Part shown: positions 1 to 12,781 of the stretch, in pieces | Position numbering within the stretch: position 1 is the stretch's first letter | How the letters are laid out: every line of letters starts with the position of its first letter | Source: Ceratobasidium sp. AG-K | Taxonomy: Eukaryota > Basidiomycota > Agaricomycetes > Cantharellales > Ceratobasidiaceae | DNA length: 64,000 bases | Assembly: GCA_037039685.1 (NCBI GenBank) | Contig: JAWNGF010000007.1 | Span: forward strand, 992,001-1,056,000 | Reading direction: 5' to 3' | Translations under genes and position numbers: made by a program | The notes under the pieces: model-generated | Seen by the model: only the letters and a program-made list of their open reading frames with translations | What the model was told of the DNA's origin: nothing | Database searches by the model: none

Positions 1-499
1 GCCACTGACTCGGCACATCACCCATCGCATTGTTCTGGTCAGCCGCGGCCATTGGATACGTGCTATTGCGATTCGCGACCGGACGGCCGTCTATCTCACT
101 AGACGGTACATACGAATTTGATCTACGTGTTTGAGGTTGGGATTGGGCCTGATGCGAATGCCCGCGCTGGACGTGACGAACAGCCCGATCGGTTGCGTTT
201 TGGCCTTTGGCCTGAGGCTTAGAGCTGAATCTACGAAACATATGGAGTGGTGGAGGGGACGAGCTACACGAGGTGGACGCTGAGCCGGCGCTTGTGTGGC
301 GCTAGTTTCTTGACGTGATCTCCAATTAAAGAAGCCCAGAATCGACGGGGCTGTATGCGGTCTGGACTTGTGCCTTGCTGCGTCTATTTGAGTAATGTAA
401 TATACACTCATGGCTAAAGTTAGGGCGTTCCGTGACAGTCGTATAGCTTATTCATTCTAGGGTTAGGCCTCGTTGCGTACAAAAAAAAGAAAAAAGAAA
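1..499. other. No recognisable gene
   Basis: Only short open frames occur here. One minus-strand frame (411-91) starts with ATG but has no recognisable domain or clear splice context. The segment is downstream of the U2 gene. Confidence 0.4.
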
Positions 500-687
500 C
501 CCGAGACGACTCTAGCCTGTAGTGTAATGGCAAGGTCATCGTGTCGTCGCTCGTGCAAGCAGAGGAGCGGCAACCGGGCGGCAAAAATTGAATAATCGAT
601 AAGCTGGCGTGCCAGCGTTTAGTCGATTAAGACTAAAAGAACAGATACTACACTTGATCTAAGCCAAAAGGCCAGAGTGGTGAGGAT
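500..687 (-). ncRNA. U2 spliceosomal snRNA
   Basis: Read on the minus strand, the segment carries the strongly conserved U2 5' region: GGCCTTTTGGCTTAGATC followed by AAGTGTAGTATCTGTTC. This includes the GTAGTA element that pairs with the intron branch site (about 652-647). A stem IIa-like hairpin follows, then an Sm site AATTTTTG (about 589-582). The 3' part can fold into terminal stem-loops, with a conserved loop reading roughly TTGCCATTACACTACAGG. The 5' end at 687 is placed from the ATCC start typical of U2. The 3' end near 500 is set by pairing of the last stem and by the T-rich run just after it. Length is about 188 nt, normal for U2. It is a core snRNP RNA acting in the nucleus. Confidence 0.93.
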
Positions 688-707
688 CGCACTACTGAGG
701 GGTATGG

Positions 708-717
708 TTATATATCT
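708..717 (-). promoter_or_regulatory. TATA box of the U2 snRNA gene
   Basis: On the minus strand an AGATATATAA element lies about 25-30 bp upstream of the inferred U2 5' end at 687. That is the expected spacing for a fungal RNA polymerase II snRNA promoter. No other promoter element was identified. Confidence 0.55.
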
Positions 718-1816
718 TGGGGGGATGGTCCGTGCGCTAGTGTTGGGTGGTTCGGTTTCGTTTTGAGGTCCCTGGTATTTCGTAACGTTCAAGGTGGGAT
801 GTGCGTTGGGCTTGTGGTTTGACATGCGGGGTAATTGGGTGATGATTGTTTACTGTCGGTGTGGATATGGTTTGACCGTGAAGCAAGCTACAAAAAGTCA
901 GATCTGAAATCGTAACAGAATCTAAAGAGTAGCGTAAAGAGCGCCAAAGGGAGTGTCTCAAAAGCTGCTCCGGCGCTCTAGCGTGCCTTTTCGTATGGAC
1001 AAGACTTGTCCTAGGCTTCATATTCCGCTCGCATATGAGGCTACTCATGTTGCGTAGTGGATCCTCGCACACGCGCCGACATTTTGCCCACAAGTGGATT
1101 TATACTCCAAGCAAGTCCCGCTTCCATCTCCGTGCCTAGTATTAATTTCTTTGTCAACGAGAGTATTTGTCTCTGAATATGAGTTATACTACGGCAAGTC
1201 TTGAGCCAAACTCTAAATTTCGTAGAATTGGGAGAAGCCTCTTTCTGGCTCGCTCGCCAGCTCCGGCTCGTTGATTTCCAACCGACCGCCGAACTCCATT
1301 ACACCCAGGGCGTAGGAAGCCAAGGATTATTAGCGTATGTATCAACGGGTATCGTGAGGATATCCCAGAGATAGAAGCAATCCATGAGGATGTTTTGTCC
1401 CATGTGGATGCTTCTATCGTGGGCGAGGCTTGGCAGGCCTAAAATGAACTGCATGAAGCTGGCCACAAAGGGTATCCATGTTTATTACACAGCCGCAGCA
1501 GAAACCCATTAAACGAGTGGTCTAGGACTGCCGCTTCGTCCTCGCCCAGGTTCCTCAACCCCGGGAGCGCGCGCCACGTTTCGAGTGTCAGTGGCGTAAT
1601 GTGGCTATAACACACGTGACCGAGTCGCCGGGCGCTTGTGATTAATAACAAGTTCGACGTCAGAGGCACGTTTAAAGCGGTTCTAGAGCACGACAACGAC
1701 CACAGACACGACTGCACACGAACATCAACTCGCACCAGATCTTTCCCTTGTTTCTTTCATCTCTCGGCTGTTTACTCCTTCTGCTACTGTTTGTTTCCTG
1801 ATCGCCACCTGACACT
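718..1816. other. Intergenic, upstream of the hydrolase gene
   Basis: No convincing coding sequence. It contains the region between the U2 promoter and the hydrolase start codon at 1817. A pyrimidine-rich stretch directly before the start (about 1740-1816) is typical of a fungal 5' leader. Confidence 0.5.
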
Positions 1817-4800
1817 ATGAGTGAGCCCCGGCTGTCCAGACGCGAGTCGTCGACGGGCCTTCGGCGAGACACACTCGCATCGCAGAACCGCAAACGCTCC
1901 GGGTCCAATGCATCCACATCGTCCCGACCAAGCATGTTCAACCCCAAGGGCTTTGGGCTGACACGGAAAGCAAGCACGGCAACACTGTCTGTGGCCCCGG
2001 TATCAGCATCCGGAAGCGCCGTCGACCATGCACTCGGCACAGGCACCGAGGCAAAGAGGGCCGACAAGGTGCGGCCAGTGCGACAAGCCACGCGGGCCGA
2101 AGACGCTCTCCGATTCGTCCAGGCGCGTGCTCCTGTTGCGCCCGCTGCTTTAGGTTAGTCCCCCATCTCCTGATTAATTCAGGCTCATTTAGTATATATA
2201 GCTCCCGAAGAGTCCACCGAGTCGCCCAAGGCTAATCCGGCCCCACTTGCGCCTATCCCAGACGACACCCCCGGCGATGCTCCACCCCCCTCGACGTCGC
2301 CTAGTAGAATACCACGACCCAAGTCGAGGACTTCGTTGATTCCCATCTTCCGAGGCTCTCCGGAACGCACCAAGGCACTCCCGGGCAATGCGGCCTCCCC
2401 GGGCACCGCGGACAAGTCATCTTTCCCAACGCCGAAGCGCTCTTCTACCACGTCTCCTCCAACCTCCAAGTTCCGTCCACCCGCGGGTCTCACACGTAAA
2501 CCCTCGACGAGCTCGATCCGGAGCCATAAACCCACGTCATCCTCGCCCTTGGCCTCGTTGACAGCTGCAACTCCCGCACCAGCCCTTCCCAAACTCGACA
2601 CGTCCTCGGTGTCGGTCCAGCCTCCGTCTGTATCTGATGGAGCCAAGATGCCTTCTCCCTCGAGCACCTCGTGGCTCTCGTCCGTTCGCGGAATCACGAG
2701 CTCCAAGCCCGCAGTTGCGCAGGATTCGCCCCAGATTGTCATCTCCGAATCGCCCACGGCCCAAGGACCCGAGGCCGACGCGGCTGAAAAGAAGCCTCCG
2801 TCGGGGTTGGGCGTTCAAACCTCGTCGAGTGCGGGTCTAGCTGTTTCGCCCGTCTTGACATCCAAGTCGAGCACCGGCACCCTCCAACCGAGTCCTACCC
2901 AAGCCGAATACTCGACTGCCCCAGTATCCCCAGTCGATAGCGACAACGGCCTCGTAGTCATCGACTCGGCCTCTTCCCCAATCCAAGCGAGTGCAAACGG
3001 GAACGGGTACAGGATCAACGAATTGGCAGCCCAACACGCCTCGAACGCAGCATGGTCGGCCATAAACGCTCCGGCGAGTTGGTTGGCGTGGATGACGGCC
3101 GGGTCTGGGTCTGGTTCAGAGGGGAATAATAGTGGGACGGGAGGGGTGGAGGTTATGGATATCGAGTCGGATGAAGAGGAGGCGGGCAAGGGGTTGGACA
3201 AGGGGAAGGGCAAGGAGGTGCAGAGACCGCCGCATGTGACTGCGTTAAGTGTGGATAGTGTTGTCCCGCCGTTGGTTGAGGGTGATGCAAATGGTGAGTC
3301 GTTCGTTTTAGGTTCCCTTTGTTTGTTTCGGGGTTTGGTTATTTTTTCGTCGGGGTGTTTGTTATTTTCATTCGAATGCGTGCGATTGGATACCTGCTTG
3401 GCCCTCACTGGATACCCGAGCGTGGCTCTTGTCATTGGATGACCCCTACCCACGTAATTTCCGTCGCGTACTGGATCTGCATTATTTCCATCTAGGTTTA
3501 GGTTCGACTGTTAATTGACCGGACGAGGTAAGTTTCTCTCCGGTGTATTACGACTACTCCTGACGATTTCGTAGTCCGTATAACATTCACATCCATCCCA
3601 ACCCAACTATTTCGAGTGCACATGCAAATGACTCATGCAATAACTCAATGTTTGGTACGGAAGTTTGCCTCAGTATGTTATCTTGTTCGGGCGTTCGTTC
3701 CAGGGCGTCTAACATTGAAATCTAGACCTGACTGCGCGCGGTTCATGCAATGCGATTATTTTGAACCTTCCATTTGCGAGGGCATAACCTTTGCCCGAAT
3801 GCCCATCAATTGTCTCCGCGCGTTATCCTCGAACTTTCCGCCTGCAAGACCTAATTAGGTCCAACTGGATGCTCATCGATCGCCTATGCACATTTTTTCT
3901 TTCAGGCGGCGCATTGTGGTTAGGAGCTCCAAGAACAATGCCTGGCGAATCCGAACTTGACAATCGCGGTAGTTTACTTGTCGTGACATCGTTACACGCT
4001 CGACCTTTCCACTCGTGAAACCATTACGTTCACCCAAATGTCCACTGGCCATTCCTGCACTCATTTATTCCTCGAGAGGGTGTTATGGCATGTACGAGCG
4101 CGATAACCTCGGGAGTTTACCCCATGGTGTCTACACGAGCGACAAGTCGCCGGATTGCGGATGTGACCTACACGCCAGGCGCTCATTTACGAGTTTGGCG
4201 ATATTGGCCTGGGGCGTTTCGGAGTATCGTGGGGGGCCTAGCAAAATTCCATTCCCTCGCGCTTCTGTCACTGGAACGTATGGTCCCTTCGGGACGATCT
4301 GACTGTATTGCCCCAGGCGCCGTTCGCTCATTCACGACCTCCCGGCTACTAGACCCTATGCTCTCTACTCCGGATCTCGCATGGTCCCATAATTTACATC
4401 CTCCCCTTGCTCGTCAAACCTTGCCCGTTCGCGAGCATGTAAGCTGCCATGTCGTAAGCTTTGATACAAGGGCCTCCATGGGTTCCTCTCGCACCCTGCG
4501 GTTCCGTTTCTCCTGCGCGCGTCATAGCGCCCTGGGTGACCTCGACAACACTCGAAATTCACCGGAGCCCCCGAAACTACGCGGGCGCACCCAATCAACG
4601 GTCAAGCCGCCTAAAACTCGCTTTCGACGCTTTTTGCGCGGATCTCGACTGTCCCTTACAAACCACCCCTTGTTTCCTGGCCTAGCGATGCGAAACGTCA
4701 TTCGAATATCACCGTCGTTCGTTGTGTAATTGTCAGTGACATCATAAATCTCGTTTTCGGGCTGTGGGACCTCAATACAGCCTTCACCTCACTTCGGATC

Positions 4801-7800
4801 GGTCGCAATATGATGGTTCGGGCCCGCTTGTTGTTTCCATGGCCTAATCTCGCGGTCTGGAACACACTTTTGTTTATCTTTAGGCAGTCTGGAGCTCCCC
4901 CGCACTTGCGCAATAGGGTGTTGTGCTGGCAGGATCATTGCGAGTCCTAGCTGTGAGACAAATTCTATCTTCCGGCCTCGTTAGCGTCGTGCGCTAGAAT
5001 CGAAGTCTCAAGTCCATCGAATCGCGTGACGGTACAAGCTTTTACCGTGTTTCCTACCCGTCGTTCGACCAACTCCCTGAAGCGTCGGTCGAACCAGCCC
5101 AAATCCCTTTGAACTCACCGACCACCGCGGTTCGCCGATCCATACTTTCAGGCGCACCCTCGCCCACTATGAAGAAGGGTTTCATAAGCCGGGGAAGAGC
5201 TTACATCAGATTACCGGTACCGGCTTGGAATGCGGGGCTATGGATCCGCGTGTCGCGACTTTTGTGCTCCATCCGGCTCGGGTGCCGGCTCGACTGCGCC
5301 AGGACCGGGTAATCACCTGATTCGGGCCGGTTCGCGTTGGGGTGGGAGTTGCCCACTGCTGGCCTCGAAGGGGGTACCGGTTGCATAAGCACAAATCTTG
5401 CAGAGGGGTGGGAGTGCCAAGCGATTTTTCCATACTAGGACACGCGATAGTGCGAGGTATTCCTGTCTGTGGCTTAGCCCGACGTTCTGTGATCTTGGCC
5501 TCCCGCGTTGCCCGAGGCGGTGATACGTATCGGTACGTGGCTCCCACACAAGTGTTCATCTGGCATTATCTAACGACATCTCCCAGGCGGCCTAGAACAT
5601 TGTGTGTCATTTATGTCGATAATCCACATTCTGAAGCTCCGAGAATTTCCTTCCTCCAAGGTTTCCCCCTCGACCCCGTCTGTGTCGTTGTTCTTGACTC
5701 AATGCCACTTCCCTCGGAGTTACCGGTTGTCAAACCCAGCTCGATTCGTCTTCCTTGGAGCCGATCCACCCCACGTTCGATCCAGTTCTCGACGCGGGAG
5801 AAACGCTCTACGCTAACCCACAATCCTCGTCTGCTGACTTGCGTTGAGTCGCCGGTCGGAGACTCCCGTGGGGCAACACCCCAGAAGTGTTGCCAACTTG
5901 GTCCACGCTCTTGAGCTTCCTGTCTACGCTCCTTGTGGTCATGGTGGTTTCTCGCAGGCGTGACGTGATACGCGCCCGATGGAGGATTGCGCGCTGCAAT
6001 GTGGCACGGGGCGAACAAACCTGACCGCAGTTACATTTCCGATTTTGGGTTCGGAGTTCACGCATGAGGTGTTACGTCCGTAACCTCACGGCTTCCATAC
6101 GCCCATAGCCATTCATACCTCGTCAACGCTGACATTCCTCATGTGAGGCATATCTGCTCATGGGTGCTTTGCGCGTTGCTGGTACTCGTGTCCGGCGTCC
6201 TGGCGAGTCCAAAACAGGCTCGAATCGCAATGACGACAATTGCGCCGATGTTCGCCCTTTGCGTGATCGACATCTCTGTCAAAGACCATGAAATCGGAAG
6301 ACTCGACTTCGAACCACCCGATTCGAGCACCTGATTACGGACATCTGGCCGGAGGCTCCTGGTCGATGTTGTGGGGCTATCTGATTCGGTGTCACGCGCC
6401 TGACGAACCTGGCCCTCGTCGATAGATTCTACAAAGCATCCATTTGATGACAGGTGCGTGCCTAATTCAATGGCTAAATGCGTTCACCAATTTAGTAATG
6501 AAAGGCATAGATGTTGCCCGACGGCGCAAACCCTCCCCTGGTGGCTTTCTATGACCCAATAAGCTTGCATCTGGTAGCAGGGCGTTATTCCCGATTTACA
6601 TAGGCACCTGTGCCTAGACCGCGATGTGCCACATGTCACGAGCGTCAAGTCCAGTGGGGTAATTCCACCGCATATAAGTCTCCGATGTTTAACTCGTCGT
6701 CCGGTTTACTCCCCGTGGTCGTTTGGGGGGTTTCGACTTTTGGAATGGCCAAGCGCTCTCGTTGTCTCGCCAAAGCCAAGCGCAACGGTGCTACGTGTTC
6801 TGGACATGGACCTCGCTCTAGCTTGTGGAATCCTCGGGCGCTTATATTTTTCGGCAAGCTATTCTAGCACTCCGTTCTGCGTGGCCTGGGTTGCGAGGGA
6901 TTTGCCGCCCGGCTCGGTTGCGTGTTTTCACATGATGGCTAGTAATCGGGCACATACCCATTCCTCGTGGCTGACTCGCCCGTTTCCTCCTATTCGAGAA
7001 CCATTGGCGTATTGAGCCCCACGTTCTTCATTTACGGTCAAATGGCGGGCTCTCCGCATTTTACAACGCGAACTCAGTCGCCAGCAGTACTCTGCAGCTT
7101 CCTCACGCTTCTCGCTACCTCCGCTGTCTCCGTGGTCACCGATCCTACTTCGGGGTCCAATATCTGCCTCGTATGGATCATGCGAATCGAGATCTAGTGC
7201 TTTTGTTGACATGTCCGAATTGGGCTTCCTATGCCGCCTACCCGGGTAGGGTCGCAACTTGCCACTCGTCAATTCAGGGGCGCTCTTCAATCCGAGCTCG
7301 TCATTTCGCTTTAGGAGGTCATCGAATCCTCCGCCATGCGGATATACCTGCAAGTTGGGCCATCGACATGATGCGATTCAAAATGAAATGTGGAGCTGCC
7401 GGTCCTATATGCCGAATTCTTCGAGACCCATGTATGGGTTGGCCCGTCGGCAAAGGGCCGTCGCCGCCGGGTCCCTGGATGATCGCCCAGTGCCACCCCA
7501 GCTCTGTTAGGCACGCTTTTCGCACGAGACCTGGGCCTGGAAAGTCGTGGTTAGTACCGAGACGACCGAGCTTGTCTGGGCTTGGAATGTCTTGGGGTTG
7601 TTGGCAGAGTGGTTTTTCCGAGTTAATTTGTCGGCGAATTTGTTCTACTCGGTCTCTCCCCCATATGCCTTGCAATCATCGAGCTATCTTGCGTTGGGGC
7701 CTCTCACCGCTGTGATTCGGACAGGGATATAGAGTGCGTGCGTTTTCCGGGACATTGCTCAATTACCGCGGGCTACCCGACTCGGCGACGAAGGTCTAAA

Positions 7801-10800
7801 CCCTGGTAGATCACACGGCCACAACATTGGGGGAGGCACACCCTTCTCGATTACCGGTGGCCAACGTCGGGTCCCAGTGCGCCAATGATTCGCAGTTATC
7901 AATACGCTGTCCTACATCGTGTGCTGCGCAGCCCGGCCACATCTCACGACCTTTCGCTCGCGTACTCTGGGCACTCTCGGCCACTGGGCGTGTGGCACTT
8001 AGGCACTGCAATCTCTGATGGACTGCCAGTAAAACGTGTCGGGAATTCCTACGACATGCCAGCTATCCTTAAGATAGAAACGCCTAGGAACACCCGCGAT
8101 AGGATAGGTCTTTCCACGATACAGTTTCCTGATGGCCTTTATCTCATCCTCAGAAATCACAGCGAGACTTGGAACTGAGACGGGAATCGATCCGCCTGAT
8201 TGACAGGAGCCTAGGCTGAAGTCCAATGGCCGAGCTTGATCATATTGCCCGCCGCTTCTGGCGCACACCGGTCCAGCTTTTAATCCCGCTTCGTCCGGAT
8301 CCGATTGTTCGCTTTTCCACAGACTCACCGGTCCTGCCACTGCACGGTTATCTAACTGGACCTTTGTCCCCGGTATTTGTGTTCATCAATGGGGTCTGGT
8401 TGTCGTTCATGCCTAGGCTATACTCGATCTCTGTGCCACAATGTGTCTCCATTTAACACGTCTATTGGATCCCCCGCGACTTGGATACCCCTTCAAATTT
8501 TGACGTGGAAGTCTGGCCATTCGCACACATTCGCTCGACGTCTGTCTAGATTATCATTTTCTTTTATTCTATATGTTTTATATTTTTATATTTGACGCTT
8601 CGGGGACATTTTAGACGAACATAATGTTGACTAAGCATTTGTTCAGCAGACGCAACACTTCCGCCCCTCGCCATCAAGCCGGTCTCTCAGAATACACTCA
8701 GCCTAAACGCGACAGCCTTGCGATACGCCCTTCAATTGCCGTTGCTAGGACGCTCGAGACTCCGACCGGTCGACTCTCAGGGCGAGATTAGCCCACATTC
8801 TGGCCAGTCCATTCCAGGCCAACCCAACGTCTCTCAGGCGGAGAATCGAAGCCCGGGTTCCAACGGAATTGAGCATGCCAATCCGGGAATGATTGTTACA
8901 CGGTACTCCGATGACCATGGTACGTCCGATGCATAATATCTGTGGCTTGCTATTTAACCTTGTTGTTCTCTTCACGTGTGCTTGGACTCGATTGAGCGAT
9001 GTCTAGACTTTGTCATTATCGAGGTCGAGGTCGATGGGTGGATTCTGATTGATACAGAGGGTGGATTGGCTAGTCCTTCGACACCTATGCAGGGGCCATC
9101 CACGACTGGAAGGCATGGAGCCGGCGGCAACTTTTGGTGGGACTATTACATTGGACGTACCGGCTATGGTCCTGCAGCGCCCGGCAAAGTCGATGATGCA
9201 GGGCTAGCAGCTGAGATCGGAGATGGTCTCAGTTCCCCTGCCAGGTCAACTGAGGTTGTGCGCGACACTGACTCTGTCAACTCGTCCCTACTCACCAATG
9301 TTTTGCGACCCTTTGGGCGAGGAAAGGACGTCAAAGCTCAGCCAGACGCTTCCACAGCCGCCACCGCGGCCCAGAACGACGACCGAGAAACCGCTCAGCC
9401 CCCCAAAACTCAAGCGGAACTGATCAAAGAGGAAGCGCTTGCGCGGCAGCCTGCTTCAGTCGTTCCTGGTCTGCCGAGCCCGGTCCTCAACACTGTGACC
9501 AAGTCCGGCTGGGTGTCCTATTTTTCCAGCAAAGCGAGCCGGTCTACGCCCGTCATGTCTGATGGCCGAGCAATCAAGCGAAGTGCAGAGAACGCGGGAG
9601 AAATGGAGGTGATGGATATCGATGAAGAGGACCTATCAGAGCCCATCGAGATACAGACATCGAATTCAGTTCCCTCGACATCAGCCGTCCAACTCCGAGT
9701 AGCCGCCACCAGAAAGCCAGCCTCTCCACTCACCGATTCTCCCTCTGTCAAGCGCAAGGCCTCCGTCATCTCCCAGGATAAGAAATCCTCCGCTTCGAGC
9801 TCCCACTCCGCCAAGGTGTCGTTTCCTAATCTAGTACTGCCCACGTTCGGTGATACATTTTATACCGTGCCGAGGTGTATGCCACCCCGAGCTCCAACTG
9901 CCGCGGCCGGACCCGCTTCCGCTGGGTCTTGGAAGCTGAAGCGAACGGTCAAGAACTTTTCCACAATGCTATTCAATACCAATACTTCGGACAAGGCCTT
10001 GGGACCTAATGTGGGCAACGCTGAAATGGAGGAATATCAGCGTCAGTCGGCGGAGAGGCAGAGGCTCACTAACCGAGCGAATTTCGCCACTGTCGAACCG
10101 GCTGTGCCCCGGTCGCGTGCTAGTCGCCCACGTCCCGGCAACACTCGGTCCACATCCGCCTTCGGCTCGCTAGCGATTGATGATTTTGGGCAAGACCTTC
10201 CTCGTGTGTTTAGCGTACTCGGAAACGAGAATGCGCTTGGAGATATCGGCGGCCCCATACGGGCAGCCGTGATCGGTGTCCACGGGTGCGTGCTTCATGT
10301 CCGACCATCTCGCTATTAACTAATCCGACCATGCTGCTCTTTTCATTGACATCATTGATTGCCGTCCAAACTCCGTAATTAGATGGTTTCCTGGTAAGAG
10401 TATTTCCCCTTTTGTGACTGTTGTCGTATTGACGCCCCAAAGGGCCCCTTGTGCGCTCTGTTTTCGGCGAGCCAACCGGCACATCTATCAAATTTGCGAC
10501 GATGGGAGTAGATGCACTTCGGCAATTCGCGGAGAAGCATGGACTCAACTTGGAGAGTGTTACTGCAATGCCGTTGGAAGGAGAGGGCACAATTGAGCGA
10601 AGGGTGACCAAGTAAGCTCCCCTCGGCTTTCCTAGACCGTGCGTGTGGGGTCTTCTAACATTCTTTCCCCAGACTCTATGATGACTTACTCAAGCACCCG
10701 CAGTGGCTCGCAGACCTACACAGGCAAGGCACCATCATCAGATGACCATGCGCTTTTTCTGACATAACATGATGAATGTAGGGCGGATGTGGTCCTAGTT

Positions 10801-12218
10801 GCTACCCATTCCCAAGGCTCCATTGTATCTACCCATCTGATTGCCAGGCTGATATCGGATGGTCACATCCGCACCAAGTCTAATCGCGAAGGTATGTTTG
10901 TTGTACATACGCGGCTTGGCTCCAAAACTGATCATTCGTAGCCGTGAATAATGTGACCCAGAACACGGGTGTGGTACCGCCGATTGCACCCCATCGCGTT
11001 TGTTGCCTAGCCATGTGTGGCATTCATATGGGTCCATTGTATTCATTGAATTCTTCATCGCTGGCTCAGCCGTATCTACAATGGTTCGAATCACAGGCGG
11101 CCCGGGAGCTTTTTGAATTCCAGGTGAGATTGTGATGCGCCTTGCCCCGCAGATCGTGTAATACTCAAGCCTTCTCGCTAGAATACTGAAAGCGAGGTCT
11201 CCCGAAGCTACGTGGCAGCCCTATCGACGGCACTGGATCATGGGATCAAGTTTGTCTACGTTGCTTCATTGAATGACCAGGTCGTTCCGGTACGTGTACT
11301 CTACACCCCCCGAATGAGCTCGTTCTCATTGTCTTCACCAGATTTACTCGGGCACGTTTGTGGCCGCATCTCATCCTCTCATCTTGCGTGGCTTGTTCCT
11401 TGACGGTGATGCGTATAGGTGAGGTGCCGCCGCTGGCCAGCGTCGAGACCACTGTTGACACTTATGCAATTCGCAGCTCTTCGGACTTTCTCTCAAACCT
11501 TCTCGTATTGTTACTCCGTGTGAAGAATGCGGGACTCGACGAGCATGGATTGGGTATGTGCCATCGCCGATCTGTATCGTTCACCGATTGACAAAACACT
11601 TTCAGTTGTTCATTTGTCCGAAGCGACTGCCGGATCTGTAAGTCGTTTTGCGTTTTTACGTGGCGAGGCTGACGATCGATCTACAGTTGAGCGGCATTGG
11701 TCATTCTACGTGAGTCGCATTTGCCCTACCTGAAGCTGTCTGCTCACCGGAACACTTTTAGCGCGTATGAAGACACGGGCCCCTACACGTAAGCCCTCCC
11801 CTAGCAACATCGAGATGAAAGCTCACTTTATGATCCAGTCTCGCTGTGCGGTACATGTTTGAAACGTCTGATCTATCACCGGATACGGACTTCAAGCTCT
11901 CGGTTGACGCATTTGAAGCTCGCGCGAGTCGAAACGACTACGAGGTACGGTGATCTACTTGCTTTTTCCGTACATGGCTCAGCTCAGTTACCCATCCGTC
12001 CTTAGATCCCGTGGCTGCTACACTCTGTTATTTCCGACACACGAATTGGCCGGATCTTCTCTGCCGAGCTTGCCCAGTTGCGCGAGTCGTTTGGCGAATG
12101 GAAACCCACGACCGCCGTCTTGCGCGACATTCAACGTAAACTCGCGCCCATTCGGATGAGCCCGCTCCGCCACTCGATGATTGCTCCTCCACAAGACCCG
12201 GCAACCTCGAAACTCTAG
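1817..12218 (+). CDS. YMC020W-like alpha/beta hydrolase, 17 exons, with a 5.35 kb intron
   Basis: Exons: 1817-2153, 2202-3293, 8647-8919, 9007-10285, 10383-10393, 10443-10611, 10673-10723, 10782-10891, 10942-11123, 11182-11289, 11342-11418, 11477-11553, 11606-11637, 11687-11709, 11762-11788, 11839-11944, 12006-12218. All junctions keep frame, giving about 1388 aa. The first half is Ser/Pro-rich and low in complexity, with two acidic EVMDI-type motifs. The hydrolase domain begins at GVHGWFPG, whose WFPG is carried by an 11-nt exon. It continues through GEPTGTS and the nucleophile motif THSQGS, to a conserved GIGHSTAYED segment near the C-terminus. This matches a conserved fungal family of unknown substrate. 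The intron at 10724-10781 is GC-AG. The 8920-9006 junction is the least certain. No frameshift was seen. Confidence 0.85.
3294..8646 (+). other. Giant intron (5353 nt) of the hydrolase gene, probable insertion
   Basis: The donor GTGAGT at 3294 and the acceptor TTGTTCAG at 8639-8646 join the flanking exons in the correct phase, forming an Ala codon across the junction. A branch-like GACTAAG lies about 10 nt before the acceptor. The other introns of this gene are about 45-100 nt. The interior has only unrecognisable short frames (longest about 200 codons, 4085-4729), with no terminal repeats or transposase or reverse-transcriptase motif visible by eye. The simplest reading is an old, decayed mobile-element insertion into a normal small intron. 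Confidence 0.6.
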
Positions 12219-12781
12219 TTTTGTACGCTCCGGCGTTTGCTCTATACTTTTCTGCTCTTTATTTACCGGTTCTATTCGCATCCGCGCACGCGCTCATTTG
12301 TATCATAACACTTGGCAATACACGGGCTATTTACGAGCAGAGTTTCAGATTGTTCACTCGCGTTTGAGCTCGGCGCATGGCTTTCAGTTTACATCCAGCC
12401 CTGATTTACATTGCCACGCGAGGACGTCACAGTGGAGCACGACCCAATCTATGAGGTAATAAACCCATTAGTAGCCGACCGTTGACAGAAACTTGTCCAG
12501 TCTGCAGCTTGGTGTGAGTTGACTGTAGTTGTATTTTAGTCGCCGACAGAGGACTGCATGTACCCTATGCAATGTCGTGAGAACACCGACGCCCGGCCTC
12601 TAAAACCCCAACTCGAGCCAGCAAGTACGACCGGCCAACCTCTGCCTCGACTCGCTCAACGCGGCATTCAAACGAGCGGCGAAACCTCGAGCCACATCAC
12701 AGCTAGAATGCAATGATACACCATGGTGCCAATAAAATGCAATGAAATAGAGTGGTGCAAATACAACGGAATACAATAAGT
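12219..12781. other. Convergent 3' intergenic region
   Basis: It lies between the stop of the hydrolase gene (12216-12218) and the stop of the minus-strand reductase (12784-12782). It must contain both 3' UTRs. No gene seen. Confidence 0.5.

Noticed and set aside
6285..6330. tRNA B-box-like sequence on the minus strand
   Set aside because: No acceptor stem, D-arm or anticodon arm could be built around it.
4085..7715. Frames of about 200 codons (4085-4729, 5342-5914, 7173-7715) as genes inside the giant intron
   Set aside because: No recognisable motif, no splice context, overlapping frames on both strands, and composition unlike the neighbouring genes' coding sequence.
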